Assembly: GCA_007095785.1 (NCBI GenBank) | Contig: SFBL01000015.1 | Location: 1-64,000, forward strand | Reading direction: 5' to 3' | Length of the DNA: 64,000 nt | From: Microcystis aeruginosa Ma_SC_T_19800800_S464 | GTDB taxonomy: Bacteria; Cyanobacteriota; Cyanobacteriia; Cyanobacteriales; Microcystaceae | Shown: positions 54,437 to 63,279 of the stretch, piece by piece | Position numbering within the stretch: the stretch's first letter is position 1 | Layout of the letters: every line of letters starts with the position of its first letter | The notes under the pieces: generated by a model | What the model was told of the DNA's origin: nothing | What the model saw: the letters and a program-made list of their open reading frames with translations, nothing else | Databases searched by the model: none | Program-made: the position numbers and the translations under genes

Positions 54437-56092
54437 AATTACTTTGTGTCTAACTGTTCCGGCTCTTTCAGCTATAGCAATAACCTCGATTTCTTGACCA
54501 GAAACTCCCTTGATCACCCATTCCACCGTACAGCGATAATCTAAACCGTGAGCGAGACTACTATATACTTTATTTGATCTCCCTTCTAAGTGACCGATTT
54601 CCTGCTCTAATTTTCCCAATATTAAACTCACCTCATCGGCTAAATTTAACTTAACTTGAATGGGACGAACGCTCTTTCTTTCCAGTGCTTTTTTACTGGT
54701 ATAAGTGGGTAAGAATCCCTGATTTTCTAACTGTAAAACCAGATGATAAATACCATTGCCCTCCGACTTAAGATCGAGACGAGAGATAGCTAAAAGAGGT
54801 GACATTAAAGCATGGGCAATAGTAAACTGACATTGTTTCTCACATAAATCTGGTAAATACTTTTCTGGGGCATTTTGCCAGACATTTTTAAAGTCCCAAC
54901 CGCCAATTTCCACCTCTCCCAATTGGGGATGATCAAAACTTTGCCAATTAATAAAACCCCTTCCCGCTAAATTCTCATCATTCCAACGCTGTAACTTCAA
55001 TTCATCTTCAAAAGGATGCCAGCGAAACCATTGAATATAATCATCTTTTTTTACTCCTGCTTGGGTGGGTGCATCCCATAACTCCACCGTAAAACCATAC
55101 CAACCAAAATGATCGTAACCATAATCATCCATGGCACCGTTAGTCACTTCTTTGGGATGATAACGAAAATCGTGATAGACAGAAACGCATTCATAACCAG
55201 TCATTGCTTTTCCCTTGTCAGCAATATATTTATACATTTCTAAGTCTTCCACGGGGAAATATTCATCGGGATGAGTGCTATAGGGACGCAACATTACTGC
55301 CGAATAGGTATGATAGGTAACGAAGCCATTAATATTGGTGTTATTTGCCCAAAATTGGGCTTCTGCACGGGTTTCTGGCTCTGAAAAGGGAAAATCTCCC
55401 GCCCCCTGTTGTTCCCCTTCAGGAACCCAATAAACGGGATAATTGCGGTTAAAATCCAGGCCCTCTAGGGTGGGGGCAGTGGTAAAATTATAGCCATCGT
55501 AATCGCGGATTAAACCTTCGGTGAGCAAAGTGTAAAAAGTTCCCTCAAATTCCTCTGGTTCGCGACGCACCATAATGCGAGGATCTTGGTCAGAAATTTT
55601 CCAAGCGCCACAGGTATCTTTTTGGCGCATTTGTAGGATTAAACCATCGCCGTTAATATCTTCAGGATATAGCCCCGGTTTCTCATCCGTGTGGGGATAG
55701 GGGCGAATACTCGATCGTAACAGATAGGGAGTGGTGAGATATTTTTCCGCTCCATCCACGGCTAATCGCGGCAAAATATAGACAGTGTAATGGTCAAGAA
55801 GTCTGGTAATTTGGGGATTATGACCGTATTGACTCAAAAGATGAGAGATGGTGTAGAGAGCGACGGCAGAGCCTGTTACTTCCCCCGCATGGGTGTTAGC
55901 ATCGATCCAATAGGCAGGTTTTTCTAAATAGGGGCCTGTGGCTTGATTTGTTAGGGTAGTTAACCAGATATCTCGATTTTCGTAGCTTTTACCGATCGAG
56001 GTGAGGCTAATTAAATTAGGATAGGATAAAGCTAGGTTTTTCAGGAAAGAAACTAATTCGGTGTAGGGGTAATAGTGGCTAAAATCAAACAT
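54431..56092 (-). CDS. M14 family zinc carboxypeptidase
   Basis: The 553-residue protein has the M14 zinc-site motif NTHAGEVTGS (H68 and E71), a third His in FVTYHTYSAV, and the catalytic Glu in GFTVELWDAP. The substrate-binding region DFNRNYPVYW is present. It has no signal peptide, so a cytoplasmic role is likely. A beta-sandwich-like C-terminal part (about 420-553; YHLVLQLENQGFLPTYTS) follows, as in metallocarboxypeptidase D-type enzymes. The target (C-terminal residue or a murein peptide) is unknown. Confidence 0.88.
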   Translation of the reverse strand: MFDFSHYYPYTELVSFLKNLALSYPNLISLTSIGKSYENRDIWLTTLTNQATGPYLEKPAYWIDANTHAGEVTGSAVALYTISHLLSQYGHNPQITRLLDHYTVYILPRLAVDGAEKYLTTPYLLRSSIRPYPHTDEKPGLYPEDINGDGLILQMRQKDTCGAWKISDQDPRIMVRREPEEFEGTFYTLLTEGLIRDYDGYNFTTAPTLEGLDFNRNYPVYWVPEGEQQGAGDFPFSEPETRAEAQFWANNTNINGFVTYHTYSAVMLRPYSTHPDEYFPVEDLEMYKYIADKGKAMTGYECVSVYHDFRYHPKEVTNGAMDDYGYDHFGWYGFTVELWDAPTQAGVKKDDYIQWFRWHPFEDELKLQRWNDENLAGRGFINWQSFDHPQLGEVEIGGWDFKNVWQNAPEKYLPDLCEKQCQFTIAHALMSPLLAISRLDLKSEGNGIYHLVLQLENQGFLPTYTSKKALERKSVRPIQVKLNLADEVSLILGKLEQEIGHLEGRSNKVYSSLAHGLDYRCTVEWVIKGVSGQEIEVIAIAERAGTVRHKVIL

Positions 56093-56162
56093 AATCTTCT
56101 ACAACTAAAAAAAGGAGTCTCGGGTTAATTTGATAAAATATAGGATAATAACAGTAAAAACT

Positions 56163-56375
56163 ATGGATAGTCAGGATATTGCTCGCTATATTGAAGAAAC
56201 TAACGGTATTTCTAAGCCTTGGCTGTTGGTGCAATTACGTCTCAAAAAACTGCAAGAACGTCGCGCCAGTCTTTCCCAACAGGAATATATCCAAGAATTG
56301 GGTGATATTCAGCAAGACTTAATGAAATTGGGCGAATGGTGGCGAGGGATTGAGTCAGAAGTCTTTAAACCCTAA
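56163..56375 (+). CDS. Small hypothetical cyanobacterial protein, 70 residues
   Basis: From the ATG at 56163 the product is helical and charged: MDSQDIARYIEETNGISKPWLLVQLRLKKLQ, then two more helices ending WWRGIESEVFKP. The TTG at 56130 would add 11 residues and gives a less likely leader. A TATAGGATAATAA stretch upstream may hold the promoter. Its last four bases overlap the KaiB-domain gene on the opposite strand. No family recognised. Confidence 0.6.
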   Translation: MDSQDIARYIEETNGISKPWLLVQLRLKKLQERRASLSQQEYIQELGDIQQDLMKLGEWWRGIESEVFKP

Positions 56376-57118
56376 GCGGTGGCGATAATCTGTAATACTC
56401 GCGGTAAATCCTCAAATTCGCCGATGATGCGTTTCACCGGTTGCGGCCAAACCCGGACTAAAGTGGGAATAGCAGAGACATGATTAGATTCCGCTTGTTC
56501 TGGATGCTTAGAGATATCGATCACTTTCAGGGTATAGGGATGGTGTAATTCTCGCTCTAGAAGCTGATGGATCGATTCTAGGGTGTGTTTAGTATTGGCA
56601 TTATTACCGGAGACAAATAACCGCAAAACATAACCCTTGGGACTAGGGTTAGTGTAGTCAGAGTCAGCAGTAATCGCCGAAGTCGTTGGGGGGCGCTCCT
56701 GATAACGGAGAATCAGATCGTGGGATTGCCAAAGTTGGGGAAACTGCTGACGATAGGTTTCTAAGATAGTGGGATTAGAGGATTGTTCCTGCCAGGGTAC
56801 AGTAAACCAATCTCGAGCGTCCGTGGCGAAAATAGCATTTAATAAAGGCTGATAGCGACGGACAAGGGGATAGACTTCGGCTCTAGTATGAATACGGTGA
56901 CTGTAGGGATCTCGCCAGCGATCAATGGTGGCGGTAAAACTAGGAACTAAAAAATGGGGGGGTTCTGGCAACCCTAAAGCGGACTGGAGAGCAGTGCAGA
57001 GATTCAGATGCCAATGAGTTTGTTTATCAGGATCGATACAGTAAATCAGGTCGCCCCCGGGGGTAAACAGGGCGATGCCTTTAAAAATATCGGGCAACAC
57101 AATCGCGGAAGTGGTCAC
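56372..57118 (-). CDS. Two-domain protein with C-terminal KaiB-like domain
   Basis: The 248-residue protein ends (about 162-248) in a KaiB/thioredoxin-like domain: YVLRLFVSGNNANTKHTLESIHQLLE, YTLKVIDISKHPEQAESNHVSAIPTLVRVWP, then RIIGEF. These match KaiB and the N-terminal sensor of SasA. The first about 150 residues are a separate unrecognised domain (FKGIALFTPGGDLIYCIDPDKQTHWHLNLCTALQ). It may bind clock components such as KaiC, but the KaiB fold alone does not prove this. It lies 90 bases downstream of pilT in the same direction. Confidence 0.78.
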   Translation of the reverse strand: MTTSAIVLPDIFKGIALFTPGGDLIYCIDPDKQTHWHLNLCTALQSALGLPEPPHFLVPSFTATIDRWRDPYSHRIHTRAEVYPLVRRYQPLLNAIFATDARDWFTVPWQEQSSNPTILETYRQQFPQLWQSHDLILRYQERPPTTSAITADSDYTNPSPKGYVLRLFVSGNNANTKHTLESIHQLLERELHHPYTLKVIDISKHPEQAESNHVSAIPTLVRVWPQPVKRIIGEFEDLPRVLQIIATA

Positions 57119-57208
57119 TTGAGGGGTTCCCCTAGATAATCAATAGGAGCTTCTATATTTCTAGACTACTAAACTCTTGACCCCTCAAGGATTTCCTTCA
57201 GGGTTTTT

Positions 57209-58528
57209 CTAGATTCTACCCCGCAGCATCATCGCTATTTCATTGGGAACCGGGGACATGGCCAAGGCCACCTCGTCGGTAATCCGTCCCTCTTGATAGA
57301 GGTTAAACAGAGATTGATTAGTGGTAATCATGCCATCATATTCGCCCTCTTTCATTAGTTCAATAATTTCGTCATTTTTGCCGGCGCGAATGTAATCTTT
57401 GACGGTTTCTGTGTTGACGAGAATATCGTGAAAAGCAGCCCGTTTACTGTCGGTGGTACGACATAAACCCTGGGAAATAATACAAACTAGGGATTCTGCG
57501 ATCGCCACCCGCATCGATTCCCGTTCCTCGGCGGTATAAAGAGTTAAAATCCGCTCCAGAGTTTTAACGGCGCTGTTGGTGTGCAGGGTTCCCATAACTA
57601 AGTGACCGGTTTGGGCAGCTTTCAGGGCAGTATTAACGGTGGATTTGTCCCGCATCTCCCCCACCAGAATAATATCTGGGTCTTCCCGCAAAGAGGCTTT
57701 TAGGGCATTATCGAACTCATGGGTGTGCATTCCCACTTCCCTTTGTTTGATCAAACTGCGACGACTTTGATGGACAAATTCGATCGGATCTTCGATGGTG
57801 ATAATATGTTTGGCTTTTTCTTTATTGATGTAATCGATCATTGCCGCTAGGGTGGTGGATTTTCCTGAACCCGTCGGACCAGTGATTAAAATCAATCCCT
57901 TATGCACATCGCACACATCCCGGAACACCGCTGGTAAGCGCAATTGTTCCATAGTGAGGATTTTCATGGGAATTAGACGCAAAACCATCCCAGGACCGCG
58001 CAGACTTTCAAAGATGTTAATCCGCACCCTAGCGAATTCGTACTGAATTGCACCGTCAAATTCTAGGTCTTTTTTAAAGCGAAGGATTTCTTCTTCCCCT
58101 AAAATTTCCCGTAACCAACTATAAAAAGTGTTGATGTCAATTTCAGGATAGTCGAGAATGATCATTTCACCACGATCGCGCATCCGGGGTTTTTCTCCAA
58201 CTCCCAGGTGAACGTCCGAATAACCTCGATCAAAGGCCATTCGGATTAAATGTTCTAGGGTGGGTTGATTGGGAGCGCGACCCGGCCGGGGTGGCGTTTG
58301 GGAAGAAGCAGCCTGACTGGGAGCGCGATTTTGGGGAGAACTTGGTGGAGAAATTTGCCCATTTTGCGGCATATTCTGCACGTTTTTGGTCGGTGTCGCC
58401 ATCTGTTGGCTTATTTCTTGAGTTGTCCCCGTGCTGGTTCCCTTGATTAACTCTGAGGGAGGCATCGGCATGGAGGGAACCGGCAGCGGCTGCAGTGGTC
58501 GTGAGGAAGAATTGGGATTTTGACTCAT
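57209..58528 (-). CDS. pilT: Type IV pilus retraction ATPase PilT (PilT2-like)
   Basis: The 439-residue protein has a disordered, Pro/Gln/Ser-rich N-terminus (about 1-90) and a PilT ATPase core: ALREDPDIILVGEMRD, Walker A GPTGSGKSTT (217-226), and HLVMGTLHTNSAVKTLERI. It hydrolyses ATP at the base of type IV pili to retract them, giving twitching motility and DNA uptake. Cyanobacteria have PilT1 and a longer PilT2; the long N-terminal extension suggests PilT2. The KaiB-domain gene follows it. Confidence 0.92.
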   Translation of the reverse strand: MSQNPNSSSRPLQPLPVPSMPMPPSELIKGTSTGTTQEISQQMATPTKNVQNMPQNGQISPPSSPQNRAPSQAASSQTPPRPGRAPNQPTLEHLIRMAFDRGYSDVHLGVGEKPRMRDRGEMIILDYPEIDINTFYSWLREILGEEEILRFKKDLEFDGAIQYEFARVRINIFESLRGPGMVLRLIPMKILTMEQLRLPAVFRDVCDVHKGLILITGPTGSGKSTTLAAMIDYINKEKAKHIITIEDPIEFVHQSRRSLIKQREVGMHTHEFDNALKASLREDPDIILVGEMRDKSTVNTALKAAQTGHLVMGTLHTNSAVKTLERILTLYTAEERESMRVAIAESLVCIISQGLCRTTDSKRAAFHDILVNTETVKDYIRAGKNDEIIELMKEGEYDGMITTNQSLFNLYQEGRITDEVALAMSPVPNEIAMMLRGRI

Positions 58529-58683
58529 GGTAAATAGGGGTTTTTCCTTTACTATTCCCCGATTGTACTAACATCTCATCCCCAATTTCTCAATTCCTCA
58601 CAGATGTTGGATTGAGGAGTAAGAAGTCAGTAGTCTCCGAGTCAGGGGAATTAAGAGTGAACGGTAATCAATCTCTCTCCCTC

Positions 58684-58766
58684 AGAGGCTATAGTAACTA
58701 TAATCACCCCTTCAGACCCCAAAATCGTTACAATGTAGGTTTAGGGATGGTTATTTTGGCTACTCA
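58684..58766 (+). repeat. 83-bp direct repeat, left copy (promoter and palindrome)
   Basis: Aligned without gaps to 60641-60723 with about 10 mismatches in 83. It includes the palindrome TATAGT-a-ACTATA overlapping a TATAAT box. Here it points toward the 3' end of tcmP, not to a gene start, so it is likely non-functional as a promoter at this location. Confidence 0.85.
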
Positions 58767-58804
58767 AGTTTGAGTGAGTTTGACTTGAAATATAAAAACA
58801 AAAA

Positions 58805-59707
58805 TTACAAGGATAATTTTTGTTTTTCGTAACGTTTAAAAATATCGTTAGTAATTTTAATGGCTTTTTCATTGTGGCTGGCTAAACACAAAGTATATAA
58901 AGCGGCATTCTTAGAATTTTTCATGATAACTGGGTTGCTAACGTAGGGAAAAAGTGTTTTTAATCTTTCTGTATATAAATCTGCTAATCTATCGGCAGAG
59001 ATTGTGTTACGACTGGCATTAGGTTCTTGATTATCAAACAAATTTAATTGAATATTTTGTGGTAGTTGGTAAAGTTGCTCTAGCCAATCTACGTTACCCA
59101 TTACTTTATTCAACCGTTCTAATGCCTCTGTTTTTGGTTCTTGATCCTTTGGCAAAAGCCGAGTAACGCCCATCACCGAAAAGTTAATAAAAATATCACA
59201 GGCTTTAGTTTCTTCTAATTTGATAATAGTTTCCCAATCTACTTGTAATCCATAGGGATCTAAAAAAACAAAGGCTCGTTGAGGAAATTTTTTCTTGAGC
59301 AATAAATTGGGTATGATATCGTTACATAAAATCTCATTACAGTTACCGCGACAGACATGAATTTCACGGTCAGAAAACTCCTCACATAAACGTTCTAAAC
59401 GTTCGGTGCGTTGAGGGGAAGTATCAATAAACCAGTAACCATCAAATGGTGGTTCTGTTCTCAAAGCACGCAGGGGAGAACCTTCAATATATCGTTGTTC
59501 ATCTTCCTTCGCTGTTGGTCTCACGGAACCAGCAAAAGCGTCTATATAGTAATAAGCTTTAAGCCAAGGTTTTTTTCTGGGATTCTTGGGAGTTTTTTGA
59601 TTGTTCATGATCACAGAATAAGCATTGAGATACTGAGCGAGTAAATCTAACTTATCCTCAGACCATTTACCAATAATATCTTCGCCTTCTTGGCCTCGTT
59701 GACTCAT
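58805..59707 (-). CDS. tcmP: Three-Cys-motif partner protein TcmP
   Basis: The 300-residue protein matches the TcmP family: KLDLLAQYLNAYSVIM near the N-terminus, YYIDAFAGSVRP, GSPLRALRTEPPFDGYWFIDTSPQR, and AFVFLDPYGLQVDW. The FAG and DPYG motifs resemble SAM-methyltransferase folds, so a methyltransferase-like activity is possible. TcmP genes are found next to three-Cys-motif DUF5131 proteins, as here (gap of 14 bases). The pair is of unknown function and is often on mobile or variable DNA. It lies between the two 83-bp direct repeats. Confidence 0.85.
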   Translation of the reverse strand: MSQRGQEGEDIIGKWSEDKLDLLAQYLNAYSVIMNNQKTPKNPRKKPWLKAYYYIDAFAGSVRPTAKEDEQRYIEGSPLRALRTEPPFDGYWFIDTSPQRTERLERLCEEFSDREIHVCRGNCNEILCNDIIPNLLLKKKFPQRAFVFLDPYGLQVDWETIIKLEETKACDIFINFSVMGVTRLLPKDQEPKTEALERLNKVMGNVDWLEQLYQLPQNIQLNLFDNQEPNASRNTISADRLADLYTERLKTLFPYVSNPVIMKNSKNAALYTLCLASHNEKAIKITNDIFKRYEKQKLSL

Positions 59708-59721
59708 ATCGATAACTTTGT

Positions 59722-60516
59722 TTAGGTCAATGTTAATAAATTATCTTGTTCTTGATTTTTTGAGAGTTTTTTTAGGGAGGAACCTGCTCTGATTGTCCAT
59801 TTAGCCTTGTGTTCGTTCCAAGCCACAGGCATTTCATCCCAAATACGCTCATCAAGCATTCTACCACCAGCTTTGGAATAGTTACCACCCCACTGCTTAA
59901 AGAAAAAAGCGACTTTAGATTCTCTGGTTTGAGCCAAAATTTCCCTAACCCAATCTGGCTCTATGGGACGATGTTGATAGCCTGATTCACCGCCAACAAT
60001 AACCCAATCAATCAGTGATAAATCCAGATTTAGTGGACCTAAAAGAGGTTCACAGGAAAGAAAACGTACCTTAGCTGGTACTGTTTTTAAAGCCTCAATT
60101 CTATGGGTATATTGCTGACTTTCTACAGAGACACCCATCCAGATATTTTCTGACCATTCCAGTTTATCTGCTAAAGTTGCTAGTTTTTGAGCGCGCTTAG
60201 TTAAAATTTGATAAATATGCCAGGGCGTATCTCGCATCACTGCAAAGATTTCCCGTAAATAGCCAAAGTCTAAATCTTCATGAAAAAGATCACTCATTGA
60301 ATTGACAAAAATTCGACTTGGTGTGCGCCATTTTTTCGGCTGTTCTAGTCTTTCTCGATGAATAGTAAAATTAAAACCAGTGGGGAAACTTGCTGAAAAA
60401 CGCATTGTTATTGCTTCTGCATAGCAATTACGACACCCTGGACTCACTTTTGTACAACCAGTGGTAGGGTTCCAGGTTTTGTCCGTCCATTCGATACCAG
60501 TTTTACTGCTTGACAT
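59722..60516 (-). CDS. DUF5131 / three-Cys-motif protein (phage Gp37/Gp68-like)
   Basis: The 264-residue protein has the three-Cys motif C-x6-C-x2-C (C21, C28, C31 in TGCTKVSPGCRNCYAEA), which probably binds an Fe-S cluster in a radical-SAM-like fold. Family-typical segments follow: IFVNSMSDLFHEDL, YQILTKRAQ, NIWMGVSVESQ, and RFLSCEPLLGPL. It starts the minus-strand pair with tcmP downstream. The reaction is not known; candidates are modification of DNA, RNA or protein. It is full length for the family. Confidence 0.88.
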   Translation of the reverse strand: MSSSKTGIEWTDKTWNPTTGCTKVSPGCRNCYAEAITMRFSASFPTGFNFTIHRERLEQPKKWRTPSRIFVNSMSDLFHEDLDFGYLREIFAVMRDTPWHIYQILTKRAQKLATLADKLEWSENIWMGVSVESQQYTHRIEALKTVPAKVRFLSCEPLLGPLNLDLSLIDWVIVGGESGYQHRPIEPDWVREILAQTRESKVAFFFKQWGGNYSKAGGRMLDERIWDEMPVAWNEHKAKWTIRAGSSLKKLSKNQEQDNLLTLT

Positions 60517-60640
60517 TTTTTTACCAGATACTTCAATATGAAGTTAAACTTTTAACAAAGTATTATAGTACAAATTATCTAAATAGGATCAAAGGCTGAC
60601 AAAAATTAATGCTACTGCCAGCTCTCTCCCGATCTCCCCC

Positions 60641-60723
60641 AGAGGCTATAGTAACTATAATCACCCTTTCAGACCCAAAAATTGTTACAATGGACGTTTA
60701 AGGCTGATGATTTTGACTACTCA
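60641..60723 (+). promoter_or_regulatory. 83-bp direct repeat, right copy: autoregulated-looking promoter
   Basis: This copy points at the antitoxin-like gene at 60762. The palindrome TATAGT-a-ACTATA (60647-60659) overlaps a TATAAT box (60656-60661), and a TACAAT box follows at 60686-60691. A palindrome over the -10 box suits binding by a toxin-antitoxin complex. That is inference. Confidence 0.65.
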
Positions 60724-60761
60724 TTTCTGTTTGATCGTCAGTCTTAGGAGCGTTAAATACG

Positions 60762-61724
60762 ATGAATAGTCTGCCAAGTTCAGTCGAACGGGAAAATTTA
60801 GGACAATTTTTGTTAGAAAATCTGCAAGATATTACAGATAAACTCAATCAAATTGTCACCGATTCCGATCGAATCATACTGGATAATTTACTACAAGACA
60901 CTCAAATTTTAGTTGAGCAAGTTAAGGATAACTCTAAAACTTATCAAACAAGAGCCGATATATTTGGGCAAATTAATCAACTATGGTTTCAGGTATGGAA
61001 ACAGTATAGAGATGAGGATTCAGCACTGGAATTAATCCAATATATAGACCAATTTACTAATCGAATTACTGCCTATAATCAATTATTTAGCGGTCTTGCT
61101 CAGATCAATGAGGGAAAGACTGGTGAAGAAAAAGCCGATTTAATCAGAGTGGTGGAAGGTTCACTGATTCTCTCAGAAACGATAGATGTATTTATTGATA
61201 TGTTTGCCGATTCAGAACTAGAGCAAATTTACAAGGGAGCTAAAAATACTCTATCGATTTCTAATCGTACTATAACCGAATATTTCCAAGATACTGACAA
61301 ATCTTTAGTCACCCAACTGAGAGCCTACTATAGTTTAATAATTTTCAGAATTGAAGAGCGATTTAATCCTAAGAATGTACCCTCAGAAACTACTTCTCAT
61401 TCCCTAACAGATAATTTCAATGATCTTGATGCCTCTAGACAAAATTTAACAGGTTTGGTCGATTTGGAAACTGAAAAATCTTCGTCTGAAAACTGGTTAG
61501 ATAATCTTTCTGGATCAATTTCTGATCAGGAGACTTTTGAGAAAGCATTAGAATATGGGCGCGTTTTTCGTCAGAATGTATCCTCAGAAACTACTTCTCA
61601 TTCCCTAACAGATGATTTAAGCGATCTTGATCCTTGGACAAAAAACTTAGTGGGTGTTGTCGATTTAGGGTCAGAAGACCTAAAAGAGTCTTATATTGAT
61701 TATTTAGCGGAGAAATATCAGTGA
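60762..61724 (+). CDS. Helical protein with duplicated antitoxin-like C-terminus
   Basis: The 320-residue product has an unrecognised helical region (about 1-200). Its C-terminal part has two copies of a motif: VPSETTSHSLTD...DLDASRQNLTGLVDL and SETTSHSLTD...DPWTKNLVGVVDL, the latter ending DLKESYIDYLAEKYQ. The second ending matches the toxin-binding tail of cyanobacterial VapB-like antitoxins (P-x-x-K-x-L-x-G-V ... Y-x-DYL-x-EKY). The copies share 32 identical bases at 61381-61412 and 61582-61613, 201 bases (67 codons) apart, so it is an in-frame duplication. Its stop overlaps the PIN toxin start (GTGA). Confidence 0.7.
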   Translation: MNSLPSSVERENLGQFLLENLQDITDKLNQIVTDSDRIILDNLLQDTQILVEQVKDNSKTYQTRADIFGQINQLWFQVWKQYRDEDSALELIQYIDQFTNRITAYNQLFSGLAQINEGKTGEEKADLIRVVEGSLILSETIDVFIDMFADSELEQIYKGAKNTLSISNRTITEYFQDTDKSLVTQLRAYYSLIIFRIEERFNPKNVPSETTSHSLTDNFNDLDASRQNLTGLVDLETEKSSSENWLDNLSGSISDQETFEKALEYGRVFRQNVSSETTSHSLTDDLSDLDPWTKNLVGVVDLGSEDLKESYIDYLAEKYQ

Positions 61725-62091
61725 AACGAGTCTTATTCGACAGTGATGTATTGCTAGATGTTTTGGGTAAGCGTGAACCACATTTTCAAGCATCTGCACA
61801 AGCATTAAATACAGTTAAGACAGGTAAAAATCAAGGATATATTGCTGGTCTTGCTGTCACTAATATTTATTATATTTTGTCAAGAGAAAACGGAAGATAA
61901 AGCTCAAGAAAATTGGTGATAAGTCTTCTAGAGAATTTGCCAGTTGCTAGGGTGACAGATGCAATAATGCCGTTACCAGTGCCGTTGCTGAATCGGAAAA
62001 GGTAGAAATAATCATAACGCGAAACCTAAGATATTTTGCAGTTTCTCCCGTTCCCGCAATGCTACCAGTAGATTTTTTATCGATTCTTTAA
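61721..62091 (+). pseudogene. PIN-domain toxin (VapC-like), decayed
   Basis: A GTG at 61721 overlaps the antitoxin stop by four bases. The frame reads KRVLFDSDVLLDVLGKREPHF (with the first catalytic Asp) and ...AVTNIYYILSREN, then ends at a TAA at 61898-61900 (59 residues). Further on, in other frames, pieces match the usual C-terminus: LENLPVARVTDA near 61922-61970, and AESEKVEIIITRN...LPVDFLSIL near 61990-62088, ending in a TAA at 62089-62091. At least two frameshifts or deletions have removed the middle, so no active toxin is made. Confidence 0.78.
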
Positions 62092-63150
62092 CTAATGCTT
62101 CGGTAAACGTAAACCATCCGATCGCATGGGGATTAAAATCTGAGTTAAACTGCGTAATTGTTCGGCCGTTCCCATACAAATTAACAAATCCCCAGCCATT
62201 AATTCCGTATCGCCAGTCGGTCCCCCAATTAGCGTACCATCAGCGCGACGTATAGCTAAAACTAAGGCCCCCGATCGAGATCTTAAATGTGCTTGACTAA
62301 GACTTAAACCCACACAGGGACAAGTCCTCGGATCGATTAAAAATTCTTCCATATAAAACGATCGATCGGTCCCAGTTAAAATACCATCGACAAAATCCAT
62401 TACTTGGGGACGTAAAGCCGCCGCTGCTAATCTTCTTCCTCCGGTAATATAGGGAGATACCACCGCATCGGCCCCGGCCCGTTGTAATTTTTGTACTGCT
62501 TCCTCGGTACTGGCCCTAGCAATGGCGCGAATTTTCGGATTAAGAGTTTTAGCAGACAAAACTGTATATAAATTCTCCGCATCAGAAGTTAAAGCGGCCA
62601 CAATACAAATAGCGCGTTCAATTCCTGCCATTTGTAAAGATTTATCTAAGGTGGCATCTCCTTGAACAACAATATAATTTAATTCTTTGGCCCGATTTAC
62701 CTGTAGGGGGTCTGTATCAATAACTACAAAAGGAATATTTTCTGCGTGAAATTCGATCGCTACCTGTCTGCCTGTGCGACCCAAACCACAGATGATATAA
62801 TGTTCCGATAGTCGATCAATCAAGCGTTTCTCCTGTCTCTGTTTGAGTCCCTCTTGAAAATAGCCTTGAATTAAAGCTTCGGTCAAGCGATTAACAATAT
62901 AACCGATGCTGACTACTCCCATGATAATCAAAACCATCGTGAATAGTCGTCCCCGTTCACCTAGGGGATTAATTTCGCCAAAACCGACGGTAGCGAGGGT
63001 ACTAATCGTCATATAGGCCGAATCTAGCAAACTCCAACCCTCGATCAGATGATACCAAAACGTACCCAGCAAAAACACCACGACCAGGGCAAAAATTCCC
63101 CCGATTAATTCCTGACGCAGACGACGATATTTATCTTCACTGATAGACAA
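62092..63150 (-). CDS. Potassium channel with RCK (TrkA-N/TrkA-C) domains
   Basis: The 352-residue protein has two membrane helices (about 14-32 and 70-88) around a pore loop with selectivity filter TVGFGE (residues 54-59; canonical TVGYGD), then an RCK Rossmann domain (IICGLGRTGRQVAIEF near 115-130) and a TrkA-C domain (about 265-350). It is a Kch/MthK-like K+ channel gated by ligands such as NAD(H) or Ca2+. The filter change Tyr to Phe and Asp to Glu is also seen in related cyanobacterial channels. The gene ends next to the PIN pseudogene. Confidence 0.88.
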   Translation of the reverse strand: MSISEDKYRRLRQELIGGIFALVVVFLLGTFWYHLIEGWSLLDSAYMTISTLATVGFGEINPLGERGRLFTMVLIIMGVVSIGYIVNRLTEALIQGYFQEGLKQRQEKRLIDRLSEHYIICGLGRTGRQVAIEFHAENIPFVVIDTDPLQVNRAKELNYIVVQGDATLDKSLQMAGIERAICIVAALTSDAENLYTVLSAKTLNPKIRAIARASTEEAVQKLQRAGADAVVSPYITGGRRLAAAALRPQVMDFVDGILTGTDRSFYMEEFLIDPRTCPCVGLSLSQAHLRSRSGALVLAIRRADGTLIGGPTGDTELMAGDLLICMGTAEQLRSLTQILIPMRSDGLRLPKH

Positions 63151-63264
63151 GCAAAATTCACCCCTAACACTGTCTAGTAACTTACAATGAAATCAGTTTT
63201 TAATCTAAATAACCCGTCCTTCTCAGACGGATTTGATTATAATTTCCCCTATGTCTAATCGCGC

Positions 63265-63279
63265 AGGAGTTCCCCAGTG
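63265..63279 (+). promoter_or_regulatory. Ribosome binding site and GTG start of argD
   Basis: AGGAG (63265-63269) lies 7 bases upstream of a GTG (63277-63279), which fixes the argD start. No in-frame ATG precedes it in the sequence. Confidence 0.7.

Noticed and set aside
60540-60640. Possible toxin-antitoxin antisense RNA beside the promoter
   Set aside because: No stem-loop or boxes beyond those in the 83-bp repeat were visible.
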